A DNA stretch of 64,000 nt from Synergistaceae bacterium DZ-S4 (lineage in GTDB: Bacteria; Synergistota; Synergistia; Synergistales; Synergistaceae), in the NCBI GenBank assembly GCA_025943965.1, contig JAPCWD010000010.1, positions 1 through 64,000 on the forward strand, written 5' to 3'. This document shows positions 6,628 to 14,908 of the stretch, one piece after another; position 1 is the first letter of the stretch; the number at the start of each line of letters is the position of its first letter. Below the pieces are notes generated by a model. The model saw nothing but the letters and a program-made list of their open reading frames with translations, ran no database searches and had not been told where the DNA came from. Position numbers and translations under genes: made by a program.

Positions 6628-9408
6628 ATGGCAAACGACTATAAAGATACATTATTTCTCCCGCAGACAGATTTCCCCATGCGGGCAAACCTCTCTCAGA
6701 GGGAACCGGAATATCTGAAATTTTGGTATGACATTGACCTTTACGAGGAACTGAAAAAAAAGAACAAGGACAAACCCTCATTCATTCTGCATGACGGGCC
6801 TCCATATGCAAATGCCAGCATACACATCGGAACGGCCACCAACAAGATCCTTAAGGACTTCATAGTAAAGTACAAGTGGCTGCGCGGATACTTTGCCCCT
6901 TATGTCCCCGGATACGATACACACGGTCTTCCTATCGAACTCAAGGTCCTTAAGGAAATGGGGATAGACCGTGATAACATCAGCCCGGTAGAGCTCCGCG
7001 AAAGATGCACCGAATATGCCAAAAAGTATGCCGGAGTACAGACGGAGCAGTTCAAGCGCCTGGGAGTCATCGGCGACTGGGACCATCCATACATGACCCT
7101 GGTCCCGGCCTACGAGGCGACCCAGCTTGAAGGCTTCGCTGACATGGTCGACAAAGGCCTCGTCTACAAGGGCCGCAAGGCGATCCACTGGTGCATAGAT
7201 TGCGAAACGGCCCTGGCTGCGGCAGAGATCGAATATTCGGACGAAGTGTCACCATCTATATTCGTAGCATACACATACAAAGATGCGGCAAAGGTCTTCC
7301 CGCAGCTTGAGGGCAGGGACGTCGACATAATCATCTGGACGACCACCCCCTGGACCCTTCCCGCTTCTATGGCAGTTTCTGTACATCCCCGTTTCGATTA
7401 CGGTTTCTACGAAGTCGGTGACAAGGTCTACCTGATCGCCCAGGGACTGAAGGACAAGGTCATAAAGGCTACCGGACTTGATCTTAAAGAGCCGATGATC
7501 TCATGCAAGGGCGCCGAACTTGAACTATCAAAGGCCATACACCCCTTCTACGACAAGGAAGTTGTCGTGGTACTTGCTGAATACGTTGACCTCGAAACTG
7601 GAACAGGCTGTGTACATACTGCCCCGGGACATGGAAACGATGACTATGAGACCGGCGTCCGCTACGGCATAGAGGTCTACAACCCGGTCGATGACACGGG
7701 CCACTATTACCCCGATACACCTCTTTTTGCCGGCATGTCTCTCCCCGATGCAGAGAAAATGATATTTGAAATGCTTACCGAGTCAGGGAAACTCCTTGGC
7801 AAAGAGAAGCTTTCACATTCCTACCCGCACTGCTGGCGCTGCAAAAAGCCCGTAATATTCCGGGCGACGGAGCAGTGGTTCGTTGCAGTCTCTGACTTCA
7901 GGGAGGAGGCCCTCAAATCCATAGATGAAGTAAGATGGATCCCCGACTGGGGCAAGGAACGCATAACAAACATGGTCAGGGACCGCTCAGACTGGTGCAT
8001 CAGCCGCCAGAGGACATGGGGAGTCCCGATACCGGCCTTCTACTGCAAAGACTGCGGAGAGGTAATCCTGACCGGAGACCGCGTCCGCAGGGTGGCCGAC
8101 AAGGTAAGGGAACTGGGCAGCAACTGCTGGTGGAGCCTCAGCCCCGAAGAGCTTATAGGAGACCTGGCAGTGTGCCCGAAATGCGGCAGCAGCCACCTCC
8201 GCAAGGACGAGGACATCATGGACGTCTGGTTCGATTCCGGTTCAAGTCACTCGGCAGTCCTGGACAACTGGGAAGACCTCCGCTGGCCCGCTGACATGTA
8301 CCTTGAGGGAAGCGACCAGCACCGCGGCTGGTTCCAGACCTCCCTGCTGAACAGCGTTGCGACTCGCGGGACGGCTCCATACAAGATAGTGCTTACTCAT
8401 GGATTCATCATGGCGGGAGACGGGCGCAAGATGTCCAAGTCCCTCGGAAATGCGATGACCCCGGAGAACATAATAGACAAGAACGGCGCTGACATACTAC
8501 GCCTCTGGGTAGCCTCTTCCGATTACCGCGGTGACGTGCGCATATCGCAGGAGATATTCGAGAACCTTATAGAGTCATACAGGCGCATTAGGAACACAGC
8601 ACGCTTCCTCCTGGCAAACCTCAAGGGATTCGACCCCGAAAAGGACAGCATGCCCAATGATAAGCTCTCGCAGATAGACCAGTACATACTGATCAAGCTT
8701 GAGAAGCTCCGTTCAAGGTGCACCAACGGATTTGACGAGTATGAGTTCCATCAGCCGATGACGCTCATACACCAGTTCTGCGACAACGAGCTCAGTTCAT
8801 TCTACATCGACGTGAGCAAGGACAAACTCTACGCAGACGGCGAGCATGACGACAGCCGCCGCTCGATCCGCACCGTAATGTGGAAGGTCCTGAGGACCAT
8901 CACGCAGATGATGTCCCCGGTACTCTCCTACACGGCGGAAGAGATATGGCAGAAAATGCGCGAGATGGATCCGTCCCTGCCCAAGAGCGTATTCCTAACT
9001 GACTGGCCGGAACCGCTCGGAGAAGGACTCGATACCTCTGTTGAGGCTTTATGGGACAGCATCATGAATGCCAGACAGGGAGTGCTCCGCGGACTCGAAG
9101 CAGCAAGAAGCAAGGGGGTCATCGGTCACCCGCTCGACGCTCATGTGCAGATCAAGCTCAGCGATTACTACAAAGGTCTCGCGGGCAAGGTCAGCGACGA
9201 AACATGGGAGATGGTGCTCATCGTTTCCTCCTGCGAAGTCGTTGACGAGGTGAATGGCGCGGAAGTAATTTACGAGGACGAAACGACAGGGCTCATAATT
9301 GGCGTTGACAAGTCAAAAGATGAAAAGTGCCCGCGCTGCTGGAAGAGAAGGCCTGAAGTTGCAGAAAAAGGCCTCTGCAGCCGCTGCAAAGATGTCATCG
9401 GAGACTAA
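6628..9408 (+). CDS. ileS: Isoleucyl-tRNA synthetase
   Basis: 926-residue class I synthetase charging tRNA-Ile, the usual length for the bacterial type. The catalytic Rossmann signature HIGT is at about residues 66-69 and KMSKS at about 601-605. The CP1 editing domain with TTTPWTLPAS and GTGCVHTAPGHG lies between them. The C-terminal zinc finger CPRCW...CSRC (about 900-922) is intact. The start ATG has an excellent AGGAGG site. The 3' end overlaps the next gene's likely start by 17 bp, so the two are probably co-transcribed. Confidence 0.98.
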   Translation: MANDYKDTLFLPQTDFPMRANLSQREPEYLKFWYDIDLYEELKKKNKDKPSFILHDGPPYANASIHIGTATNKILKDFIVKYKWLRGYFAPYVPGYDTHGLPIELKVLKEMGIDRDNISPVELRERCTEYAKKYAGVQTEQFKRLGVIGDWDHPYMTLVPAYEATQLEGFADMVDKGLVYKGRKAIHWCIDCETALAAAEIEYSDEVSPSIFVAYTYKDAAKVFPQLEGRDVDIIIWTTTPWTLPASMAVSVHPRFDYGFYEVGDKVYLIAQGLKDKVIKATGLDLKEPMISCKGAELELSKAIHPFYDKEVVVVLAEYVDLETGTGCVHTAPGHGNDDYETGVRYGIEVYNPVDDTGHYYPDTPLFAGMSLPDAEKMIFEMLTESGKLLGKEKLSHSYPHCWRCKKPVIFRATEQWFVAVSDFREEALKSIDEVRWIPDWGKERITNMVRDRSDWCISRQRTWGVPIPAFYCKDCGEVILTGDRVRRVADKVRELGSNCWWSLSPEELIGDLAVCPKCGSSHLRKDEDIMDVWFDSGSSHSAVLDNWEDLRWPADMYLEGSDQHRGWFQTSLLNSVATRGTAPYKIVLTHGFIMAGDGRKMSKSLGNAMTPENIIDKNGADILRLWVASSDYRGDVRISQEIFENLIESYRRIRNTARFLLANLKGFDPEKDSMPNDKLSQIDQYILIKLEKLRSRCTNGFDEYEFHQPMTLIHQFCDNELSSFYIDVSKDKLYADGEHDDSRRSIRTVMWKVLRTITQMMSPVLSYTAEEIWQKMREMDPSLPKSVFLTDWPEPLGEGLDTSVEALWDSIMNARQGVLRGLEAARSKGVIGHPLDAHVQIKLSDYYKGLAGKVSDETWEMVLIVSSCEVVDEVNGAEVIYEDETTGLIIGVDKSKDEKCPRCWKRRPEVAEKGLCSRCKDVIGD

Positions 9409-10408
9409 AAGAGAAGAAATAAATATAAAAGCGGGGGAGAGGGAAGCCTCTTCCCTCTTTTTCTATGATGGTGAAGGTCCTCAGGAGAGTAACGCTGTAA
9501 CTGAAACATTCAGCGTATCAGAGGAGATGTCAGGCCACAGACTGGATTTTGTCATCTCAAGGCAGCTTGGGCTCAGCAGGGGTTTTTCGCAGAAGCTCAT
9601 AAAGGAGGGAAGGGCATCGCTCCTGCCCGAAAGGCGGATCAAACCCTCAATAAAAGTCGAGGCCGGAGACGCGATATCGGTCTCGGTCCCTCCCGAAGAG
9701 ACCCTGGATCTCGAACCCGAGGATGTCCCCTTTGAAGAGGTTTATTCAGACGCCGACATAATAGTGATAAACAAGCCAGCGGGCCTGGTCGTCCACCCCG
9801 CCCCCGGTCACTGGACCGGAACTCTCGTCCACGGCCTCCTCTACAGATACCCCGACATTGGCTGCCTCAACGGAGTAAAGCGGCCGGGCATAGTCCACAG
9901 GCTTGATGCGACTACTTCCGGCCTTATGGTGATAGCAAGGAACGGCCTAGCACAGGAAGGTCTCTTCAGGGACTTCAAGGCCAGAAGTGTTGAAAAGGAA
10001 TACCTTGCACTATGCTGGGGAACGCCTCCCTCGCCAAAAGGCGAGATCCGCTATCCCATAGGCCGGGATCCGTACAACAAACTGAAAATGGCCGTAACCG
10101 AAGACGGCAGGGATGCATGGACGGACTATGAGACCATCTGGAGCAGAAAGGGATACACCCTCATAAAATGCCGCCTTCACACAGGCCGTACCCACCAGAT
10201 AAGGGTCCACCTGGCAGCGATAAAATGCCCCCTCGCAGGCGACTGGACTTACGCCCCATCAAGACCGTCGCCCTTTGAAGAGGATAGGGTCTTTCTACAT
10301 TCATGGAAGCTCAGCTTTGAACATCCCCGAACTAAACAGAAGATGGCCTTCCGCGCGCCGCTGGCGGCCGAACTGTCTGCAGTGCTGGCAGACATCCTAG
10401 GCAGGTAA
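9392..10408 (+). CDS. rluD: RluA-family 23S rRNA pseudouridine synthase (RluD-like)
   Basis: 338 residues from the chosen ATG. The N-terminal S4 RNA-binding domain (SGHRLDFVISRQLG... about residues 45-105) is followed by the pseudouridine synthase domain with catalytic aspartate in HRLDATTSGLMV. Motifs INKPAGLVVHP and TGRTHQIRVHL are typical of RluD/RluC/YlyB proteins, which modify 23S rRNA helix 69 or related sites. The start is uncertain: ATG 9392 gives a 45-residue leader before S4, ATG 9527 a short one, and a longer frame runs into ileS. The stop is followed at once by AATTGGGAT, a short match to the B-repeat end. Which uridines it modifies is not determinable. Confidence 0.9.
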   Translation: MSSETKREEINIKAGEREASSLFFYDGEGPQESNAVTETFSVSEEMSGHRLDFVISRQLGLSRGFSQKLIKEGRASLLPERRIKPSIKVEAGDAISVSVPPEETLDLEPEDVPFEEVYSDADIIVINKPAGLVVHPAPGHWTGTLVHGLLYRYPDIGCLNGVKRPGIVHRLDATTSGLMVIARNGLAQEGLFRDFKARSVEKEYLALCWGTPPSPKGEIRYPIGRDPYNKLKMAVTEDGRDAWTDYETIWSRKGYTLIKCRLHTGRTHQIRVHLAAIKCPLAGDWTYAPSRPSPFEEDRVFLHSWKLSFEHPRTKQKMAFRAPLAAELSAVLADILGR

Positions 10409-10419
10409 ATTGGGATGTT

Positions 10420-10535
10420 TTTAAAACATTGCTAAGCGAGGGATGGCTGAGCATTCGCTAAGCGGTTGCTCAGCGGTCGTAATTGCCAATCGCTCGCCTA
10501 CGGCTTGCCCATGCTTGCCTATCCTCGTCCCAGTT
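10420..10535. repeat. C-family 10-11-bp periodic repeat
   Basis: Degenerate units around GCTAAGC / GCTGAGC / GCTCAGC recur every 10-11 bp and end in AGCGGTCGT. They are followed by TTGCC-type units (GCCAATCGCTCGCC, GGCTTGCCC, GCTTGCC). The same arrangement occurs at 52385-52540. It fills most of the rluD-rqcH gap. A weak -10-like TATATT (10558-10563) near the end could belong to the rqcH promoter. Confidence 0.6.
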
Positions 10536-10588
10536 TCACCCCTGCAGCCTTGATTATGCTATATTAATACCCTGATAAATTTGTAAGT

Positions 10589-12241
10589 GTGAAGGGGGTC
10601 CTACCCATCTCTTTCGGGCCTGAACTTGTCTGGATCTGGAGCAGGGATCTGAAAAAACATATCGGGAAAAGAGTCCGGAAACTTGAGGGCGGGGACAGCT
10701 GGGTGGCTGTCTCTGTTTCGGGAAACGCGGTGCTGTTGCTTTCATGGGGCGCGCAGAACTGCGGAATAGCAGTTATCTCAGATAAAGAAAAAAAGGACCT
10801 AATTGCAAGCGCCAAGCAGGCTCCGCCGATAGTAAACGCACTTAAAAGCAACATTTCCGGAGCTGAGCTTACTGATGTCTGCCAACTGAACAGAGACAGG
10901 ATCATCAGACTTACATTTACAAAGACGATCGGCGCAGGATTTTCCAATACAAGGCATCTGACACTCGAGATGATGGAACGTTACAGCAACCTGATCTTTA
11001 CTGATGAAAACAACACAGTTCTTGAAACTGCAAAGCATATACATCCGGCAGATAACAGGTTCCGCTCTGTCCTGCCCGGACATCCTTACTCAATGCCGCC
11101 GGAGTTTAATGGCATTACGCTGGAGGACTGGCTGCAACATCCGTCTTCTGAAACGTTAAGATCTGTCGCCGGTTTTGGGAAAAAGCTTCTGGAAAGGCTC
11201 TCAGGGATGGAAGCCGAAAGGACAGCCCGATGCCTGAATGGTTTTTACAAAAATGAAACCGACACATCTCCCTACGCTCCGCAGATGATAAAAATTTATC
11301 TCACTGCACTGCCTGAGTTATTGGAAGGGGCATCGCCTCTGCCTGATACTACAGTCACTGATACAGGACATCTGGCCGTTCTGAGTCCGATCGCCGATGT
11401 TTCCATTAACAGAAGGCGAAAAGCCGTGACCGATCAGATCCAACGCGAAACAGTGAGACGAGAAAGGCAGACAGAAGACATTGAAAAGCTTCTTCACGAA
11501 GAGGATGCTGAAAAGTATAAAAAATATGGTGATGCCCTTGTTGCGAATTCATGGCAGATAACTTCAGGAGCCGAGGAGGCCTGTGTTACCTATTGGGACA
11601 GTGAGGGCAATGAGATCCGGGAGACAGTTCCCCTCGATCCAAGGCTCTCCGCCGCAAAAAACGCCGCATGCTATTATGCGAAGTATAAAAAAATAATCTC
11701 TGCCCGGGAGCGGGCAGTAAAGATATTGGCTAAGGTAAAAGAGGAGCTTGATGACCTTAGGGAACAGTTTGCCATAGCCATGTCCATGGATGATCCGGAA
11801 TCCCTTGCCCTTGTCGAAGGGGAGCTTGGGATAAAAATAACTAAAGGTCCCAAGAACGGCAGGAAAAAAGCTGCCGTTCCACTTCCTCCGCACAAGAGAT
11901 TTGATCTCGGATACGCACTGGTCTTTGCCGGACTTTCTTCCAGGGGAAACAGATACGTAACATTCAAGCTGGCCGTCTCTGACGACATTTGGTTCCACGC
12001 CCAGGGAGTACCGGGAGCCCATGTCATATTAAGATTCACATCAACTCCTGCAGAAGAAGAAAAAGACGAGGCCATTAAATTCTGTGCCTCCATTGCCGCC
12101 AAATACAGCAGGAACGGCAATAGCCCCGGCCAAAGAGTAGATTATACCCTCAGAAAATTCGTAAGCCCGATCAAGGGTGGAGAGGCCAATGTGACGTATA
12201 GGAATTTTAAGAGCATAGCTGCCGGTAATTGGGATTTATAG
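10589..12241 (+). CDS. rqcH: Rqc2/RqcH (NFACT, FbpA-like) ribosome-rescue factor
   Basis: 550 residues. RqcH binds stalled 50S-nascent-chain complexes and directs C-terminal alanine tailing. The NFACT-N domain shows the MERYSNLIF signature (G/E-R-x-S-N family motif) near residue 130. A coiled-coil middle (about 270-420) follows, and the C-terminal NFACT-R segment carries DIWFHAQGVPGAHVILR. The start GTG is chosen because the N-terminus aligns in style with family members, but no clear ribosome site precedes it, so it may be off by some codons. The final residues NWDL and the TAG stop come from the B-family repeat at 12227, so the original C-terminus may have been replaced. Confidence 0.9.
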   Translation: MKGVLPISFGPELVWIWSRDLKKHIGKRVRKLEGGDSWVAVSVSGNAVLLLSWGAQNCGIAVISDKEKKDLIASAKQAPPIVNALKSNISGAELTDVCQLNRDRIIRLTFTKTIGAGFSNTRHLTLEMMERYSNLIFTDENNTVLETAKHIHPADNRFRSVLPGHPYSMPPEFNGITLEDWLQHPSSETLRSVAGFGKKLLERLSGMEAERTARCLNGFYKNETDTSPYAPQMIKIYLTALPELLEGASPLPDTTVTDTGHLAVLSPIADVSINRRRKAVTDQIQRETVRRERQTEDIEKLLHEEDAEKYKKYGDALVANSWQITSGAEEACVTYWDSEGNEIRETVPLDPRLSAAKNAACYYAKYKKIISARERAVKILAKVKEELDDLREQFAIAMSMDDPESLALVEGELGIKITKGPKNGRKKAAVPLPPHKRFDLGYALVFAGLSSRGNRYVTFKLAVSDDIWFHAQGVPGAHVILRFTSTPAEEEKDEAIKFCASIAAKYSRNGNSPGQRVDYTLRKFVSPIKGGEANVTYRNFKSIAAGNWDL

Positions 12242-12351
12242 CAGCGCTAACTTAGCAAAGCTTGCGGAGCCTTCCTTCGACGTATGCCCTATACGCCTTC
12301 GGAAGGCTCCGCTGCGCGTTGCGTCGTTATCACTTGCTCTAAATCCCAATT
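12227..12351. repeat. B-family 126-bp palindromic element
   Basis: Imperfect inverted repeat starting AATTGGGATTTATAGCAGCG and ending in the inverse, CTCTAAATCCCAATT. A central GACGTATGCCCTATACGCC palindrome is present, with GGAGCCTTCC/GGAAGGCTCC arms around it. It contains the rqcH stop. It is closely similar to the reversed copy at 61183-61308. Confidence 0.9.
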
Positions 12352-12379
12352 ACGATATTGATGACTATCGTAAAACCTG

Positions 12380-12493
12380 AATGATTGCGGCGATGACTTA
12401 ACAACATGCGATACTCCATCACCTCAACGTATTGACATACGCGTTCGAAGCATCACAAGTTACGTCGTCATCACTCACGATTTGCCCCAATTG
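12380..12493. repeat. Diverged B-family element
   Basis: Contains GGCGATGACTTAACAACATG, a central CGTATTGACATACGCG, TTACGTCGTCATCACTC and the terminal GCCCCAATTG. The order and spacing match the 126-bp elements, with more mismatches and a poor left end. It lies in tandem with the copy at 12227-12351. Confidence 0.7.
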
Positions 12494-12534
12494 TGGTTTT
12501 GGAGAGGTTATCGCTAAAACCGAAAAAATACTTT

Positions 12535-12600
12535 GGTGAAGTGCGGCATGGAGATGCCGCAGAAAATTTGCAGCCTCGCGGCTGTAATGAATTGGCGAAA
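12535..12600. repeat. Family A hairpin array (two units)
   Basis: TTGGTGAA spacer, stem GCGGCAT/ATGCCGC (12545-12562), spacer AGAAAATTT, stem GCAGCC/GGCTG (12572-12586), spacer AATGAATT. It ends next to the stop codon of the minus-strand DUF1015 gene and could serve as its 3' structure. Confidence 0.75.
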
Positions 12601-12604
12601 AGAG

Positions 12605-13846
12605 TCATTGCTCTTCCGAGATCCTTCTGCATTCGATGTAAAATTTCTTTTCATCCGCATGTCCTATCGAGAAGGTCTTTCTGGGCAGTACTCCGCCGGC
12701 AGCTATGCCGGGGAAAAGGCTTGATTTGTCTATCGATTTCAGCAGGATACCTGTCGCTTTTTTCTTCTTTACCAGATCCTTCACATGTTTGTCGCCGTGA
12801 ATGTAGTCGAGTTTTTCGGGGTCGTTTTTAGTAAGTTCATCAAGAAATCGCTGGATGACATCGACGGGAAGCCTTCCGTCAAGGCCGCCGATAGAAAGTG
12901 CTGCCTTTTCCCCGGTGGGACCGACAAATGTGACGTCGTCGCCCACCTCAGCGGTCAGGCCATTTTCCTTAACGTATTTATGAAAGGCTTCAAGCACCTT
13001 CGTGTAGTCATGATCTCCGACTACTCGGTGGATAGGTTCGAAGTTTAGTGCATCGTCATGTAGGTTAATGACCTCGACCAGGGAGAACCTGGCTGGATGG
13101 GATCCCTTTTTGTTTTCGCTCAGATCAGCTTTGATATTCTCCCAGCATGTCTTTGCCGTTGCAAGAGAGTGGTTGCCGTCACCGGCAGCGAGGAAGAAAC
13201 TGCTGCTTTCGGCCTGCATTTGGGATATAAGCATCATATGTGACTTTGCCCTTTCTCCTTCTATCGCATAACCCTTTACGTTGCCGCCGCCAAGCATCAG
13301 GTCAAAGTCGTACAGTCTTCTCAGGTCAGCTTTTTGAGCCGCCAGAGGCTCGATAAGCCTTTTACAGGGATCGTCGATGAGGAGCAAGACGTGGGGACAT
13401 TCAAGTACAGCGTTCTCCCTTATCCTGACTCTCGGAGGGATCCTGGAGAGTACCGTTCCCTCCGTAGCTCTGATAAGTTTATTTGAGCCGGGGTGAAAAT
13501 CATACTCCTCAAGGTCTATCACTCCGATAAGCCCGGTCCTTGTCCCGTGTTCCACCTCGCGTTCAACGAGGATAAAGCCGTTGGATACCGCTTGGTTCAC
13601 TATTCCGTTTTTTAAATACTCTTTCATTGATGCGCATATATTCTCGATCCTGCCGTTCTCTTTTCCGAGGCAGACCTCGGGGAATACGATGTTAAGGGCA
13701 GATGCTGATGTACCGACGACCTCCCTGACCTTTTCCCAGTATTCAGGCTGGCTAGTGTACTGGTCACATGCGATAACAGCCCACTTCTTCATCTCTATTT
13801 TTTCATTCGGCAGCAATATGTCAGCAGGCATAAAACAAGGTTTCAT
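12605..13846 (-). CDS. DUF1015 family protein
   Basis: 413 residues, cytosolic, no signal peptide or membrane segment. It is recognised by the DUF1015 signatures WAVIACDQYTSQPEYW near residues 23-38, RIPPRVRIRENA, DDPCKRLIEPL, the MLGGGNVKGYAI segment and AAGDGNHSLATAK. The family is widespread in anaerobes, often near serine or one-carbon genes, but its biochemical function is not established. AAGGGGAAA precedes the ATG. It is monocistronic on the minus strand, with repeats on both sides. Confidence 0.85.
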   Translation of the reverse strand: MKPCFMPADILLPNEKIEMKKWAVIACDQYTSQPEYWEKVREVVGTSASALNIVFPEVCLGKENGRIENICASMKEYLKNGIVNQAVSNGFILVEREVEHGTRTGLIGVIDLEEYDFHPGSNKLIRATEGTVLSRIPPRVRIRENAVLECPHVLLLIDDPCKRLIEPLAAQKADLRRLYDFDLMLGGGNVKGYAIEGERAKSHMMLISQMQAESSSFFLAAGDGNHSLATAKTCWENIKADLSENKKGSHPARFSLVEVINLHDDALNFEPIHRVVGDHDYTKVLEAFHKYVKENGLTAEVGDDVTFVGPTGEKAALSIGGLDGRLPVDVIQRFLDELTKNDPEKLDYIHGDKHVKDLVKKKKATGILLKSIDKSSLFPGIAAGGVLPRKTFSIGHADEKKFYIECRRISEEQ

Positions 13847-13914
13847 ATGAATTTCCCCTTTGCAGTGCTGTTAATTTAGCACAGTGTAATTTATGGAGTT
13901 TAGGTGAGTATTAT

Positions 13915-13990
13915 ACTACGTAAATGCGGGCAAGCGATCGCAAGCTGTAGGCAAGCAATGAACGAGCAGTTGCTAAGAGCGGAGAAGGGC
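13915..13990. repeat. C-family periodic repeat
   Basis: GGGCAAGCGATCGCAAGCTG, GGCAAGCAATGAACGAGCAG and TTGCTAAGAGCGG form spaced AAGC/GAGC units resembling, in inverse orientation, the arrays at 10420 and 52385. It lies between the DUF1015 start and the 3' end of the exported protein. Confidence 0.45.
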
Positions 13991-14050
13991 GGCTCAAAGA
14001 TATCGCGAGAAGTGACGGCCTTGCAAATACTGCCCTGTATGATCCCGACA

Positions 14051-14755
14051 CTAAAGCGGAGGTTCTTTCACCCACTCGTAACTGATGATCCGAATGCCGT
14101 CCACGTTCTCTGCACTCTCGATGGCAAGGATGCCTCCTCCCGGGATCTGAAAGTAGCCCGGGATATCATCGGTGCTGATCAACTTCCGCGTTAGAATTTC
14201 AGTGGCATCGGCATCGGTGATTTCCAATACTATTTCCTTTGTGTCAGGAAGATCTCCCGCGTACTGCACAAGGACCGCGTTGGTCCCGACGTCAGCGGTT
14301 ATCGTAGTCTGGAATCCTATAAACTGATACTCACTCTCGGTTAGCTCTTCCGTCCACCTTTCTCCCGTCCCGGCGGGGCCGGTCGAGTGAACGAGCCATG
14401 CGAGTGAAGAGGTGACAGGTTCGTATATAAGGCCTGCGGCAAGGCTGCCGTTACCGGTCTTTTCAGCGGAGGACCTTACTGTCACGGTGTTTGGGGCTGC
14501 GGAATAGGTTTCTATGCCGTTGTCGTCCGTTTCGGTATTCTGAAGTTCGCATCTGCCTGTAAAATCAATATAAAAATGGGATCCGTCAGGTCCCGCTATC
14601 CTCGCTGAAAGCGGAGCGTCAATAACCATGATCATGTGCTCACGAAAGTCGCCGCCCTTAAATATAAAATCCATCGGAACCGCCTTTTCAAACGCATATG
14701 ACGGAGAAGCTGCAAATATTATTATTGCTGTAAGGAGCGAGAGTATTTTCTTCAT
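14051..14755 (-). CDS. Exported protein of unknown function
   Basis: 234 residues with a clear signal peptide (positively charged start, hydrophobic stretch, likely cleavage after SPSYA near residue 20). The mature part is rich in beta-type and Thr/Gly sequence with one Cys and no transmembrane helix, so it is probably periplasmic or surface-located. I do not recognise the family. It lies beyond the htpG terminator on the same strand and is probably transcribed separately. The ATG sits directly before the signal peptide. Confidence 0.7.
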   Translation of the reverse strand: MKKILSLLTAIIIFAASPSYAFEKAVPMDFIFKGGDFREHMIMVIDAPLSARIAGPDGSHFYIDFTGRCELQNTETDDNGIETYSAAPNTVTVRSSAEKTGNGSLAAGLIYEPVTSSLAWLVHSTGPAGTGERWTEELTESEYQFIGFQTTITADVGTNAVLVQYAGDLPDTKEIVLEITDADATEILTRKLISTDDIPGYFQIPGGGILAIESAENVDGIRIISYEWVKEPPL

Positions 14756-14858
14756 CTTGTCAGTTTATCATATCAAAAGAGCGAGTTACAGGGCAAACCG
14801 CTTATTTCATATGGTCCAGTCAGACTTTGGAACGGATCCGAACGTTCTGCTGTGCATG

Positions 14859-14888
14859 AAAAAAGGCGCCCGGAAAGTACCGGGCGCC
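14859..14888 (-). terminator. Intrinsic terminator of htpG
   Basis: Perfect 9-bp GC stem GGCGCCCGG/CCGGGCGCC (14865-14888) with a 6-nt loop. In minus-strand sense it is followed by six U (complement of 14859-14864). A textbook rho-independent terminator. Confidence 0.93.
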
Positions 14889-14908
14889 ATGAAGCATATT
14901 TGAAAAAA

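Noticed and set aside
12227..12493. Insertion sequence
   Set aside because: No transposase frame exists in or beside any B-family copy. The elements are 126 bp and non-coding, so at most they are non-autonomous.
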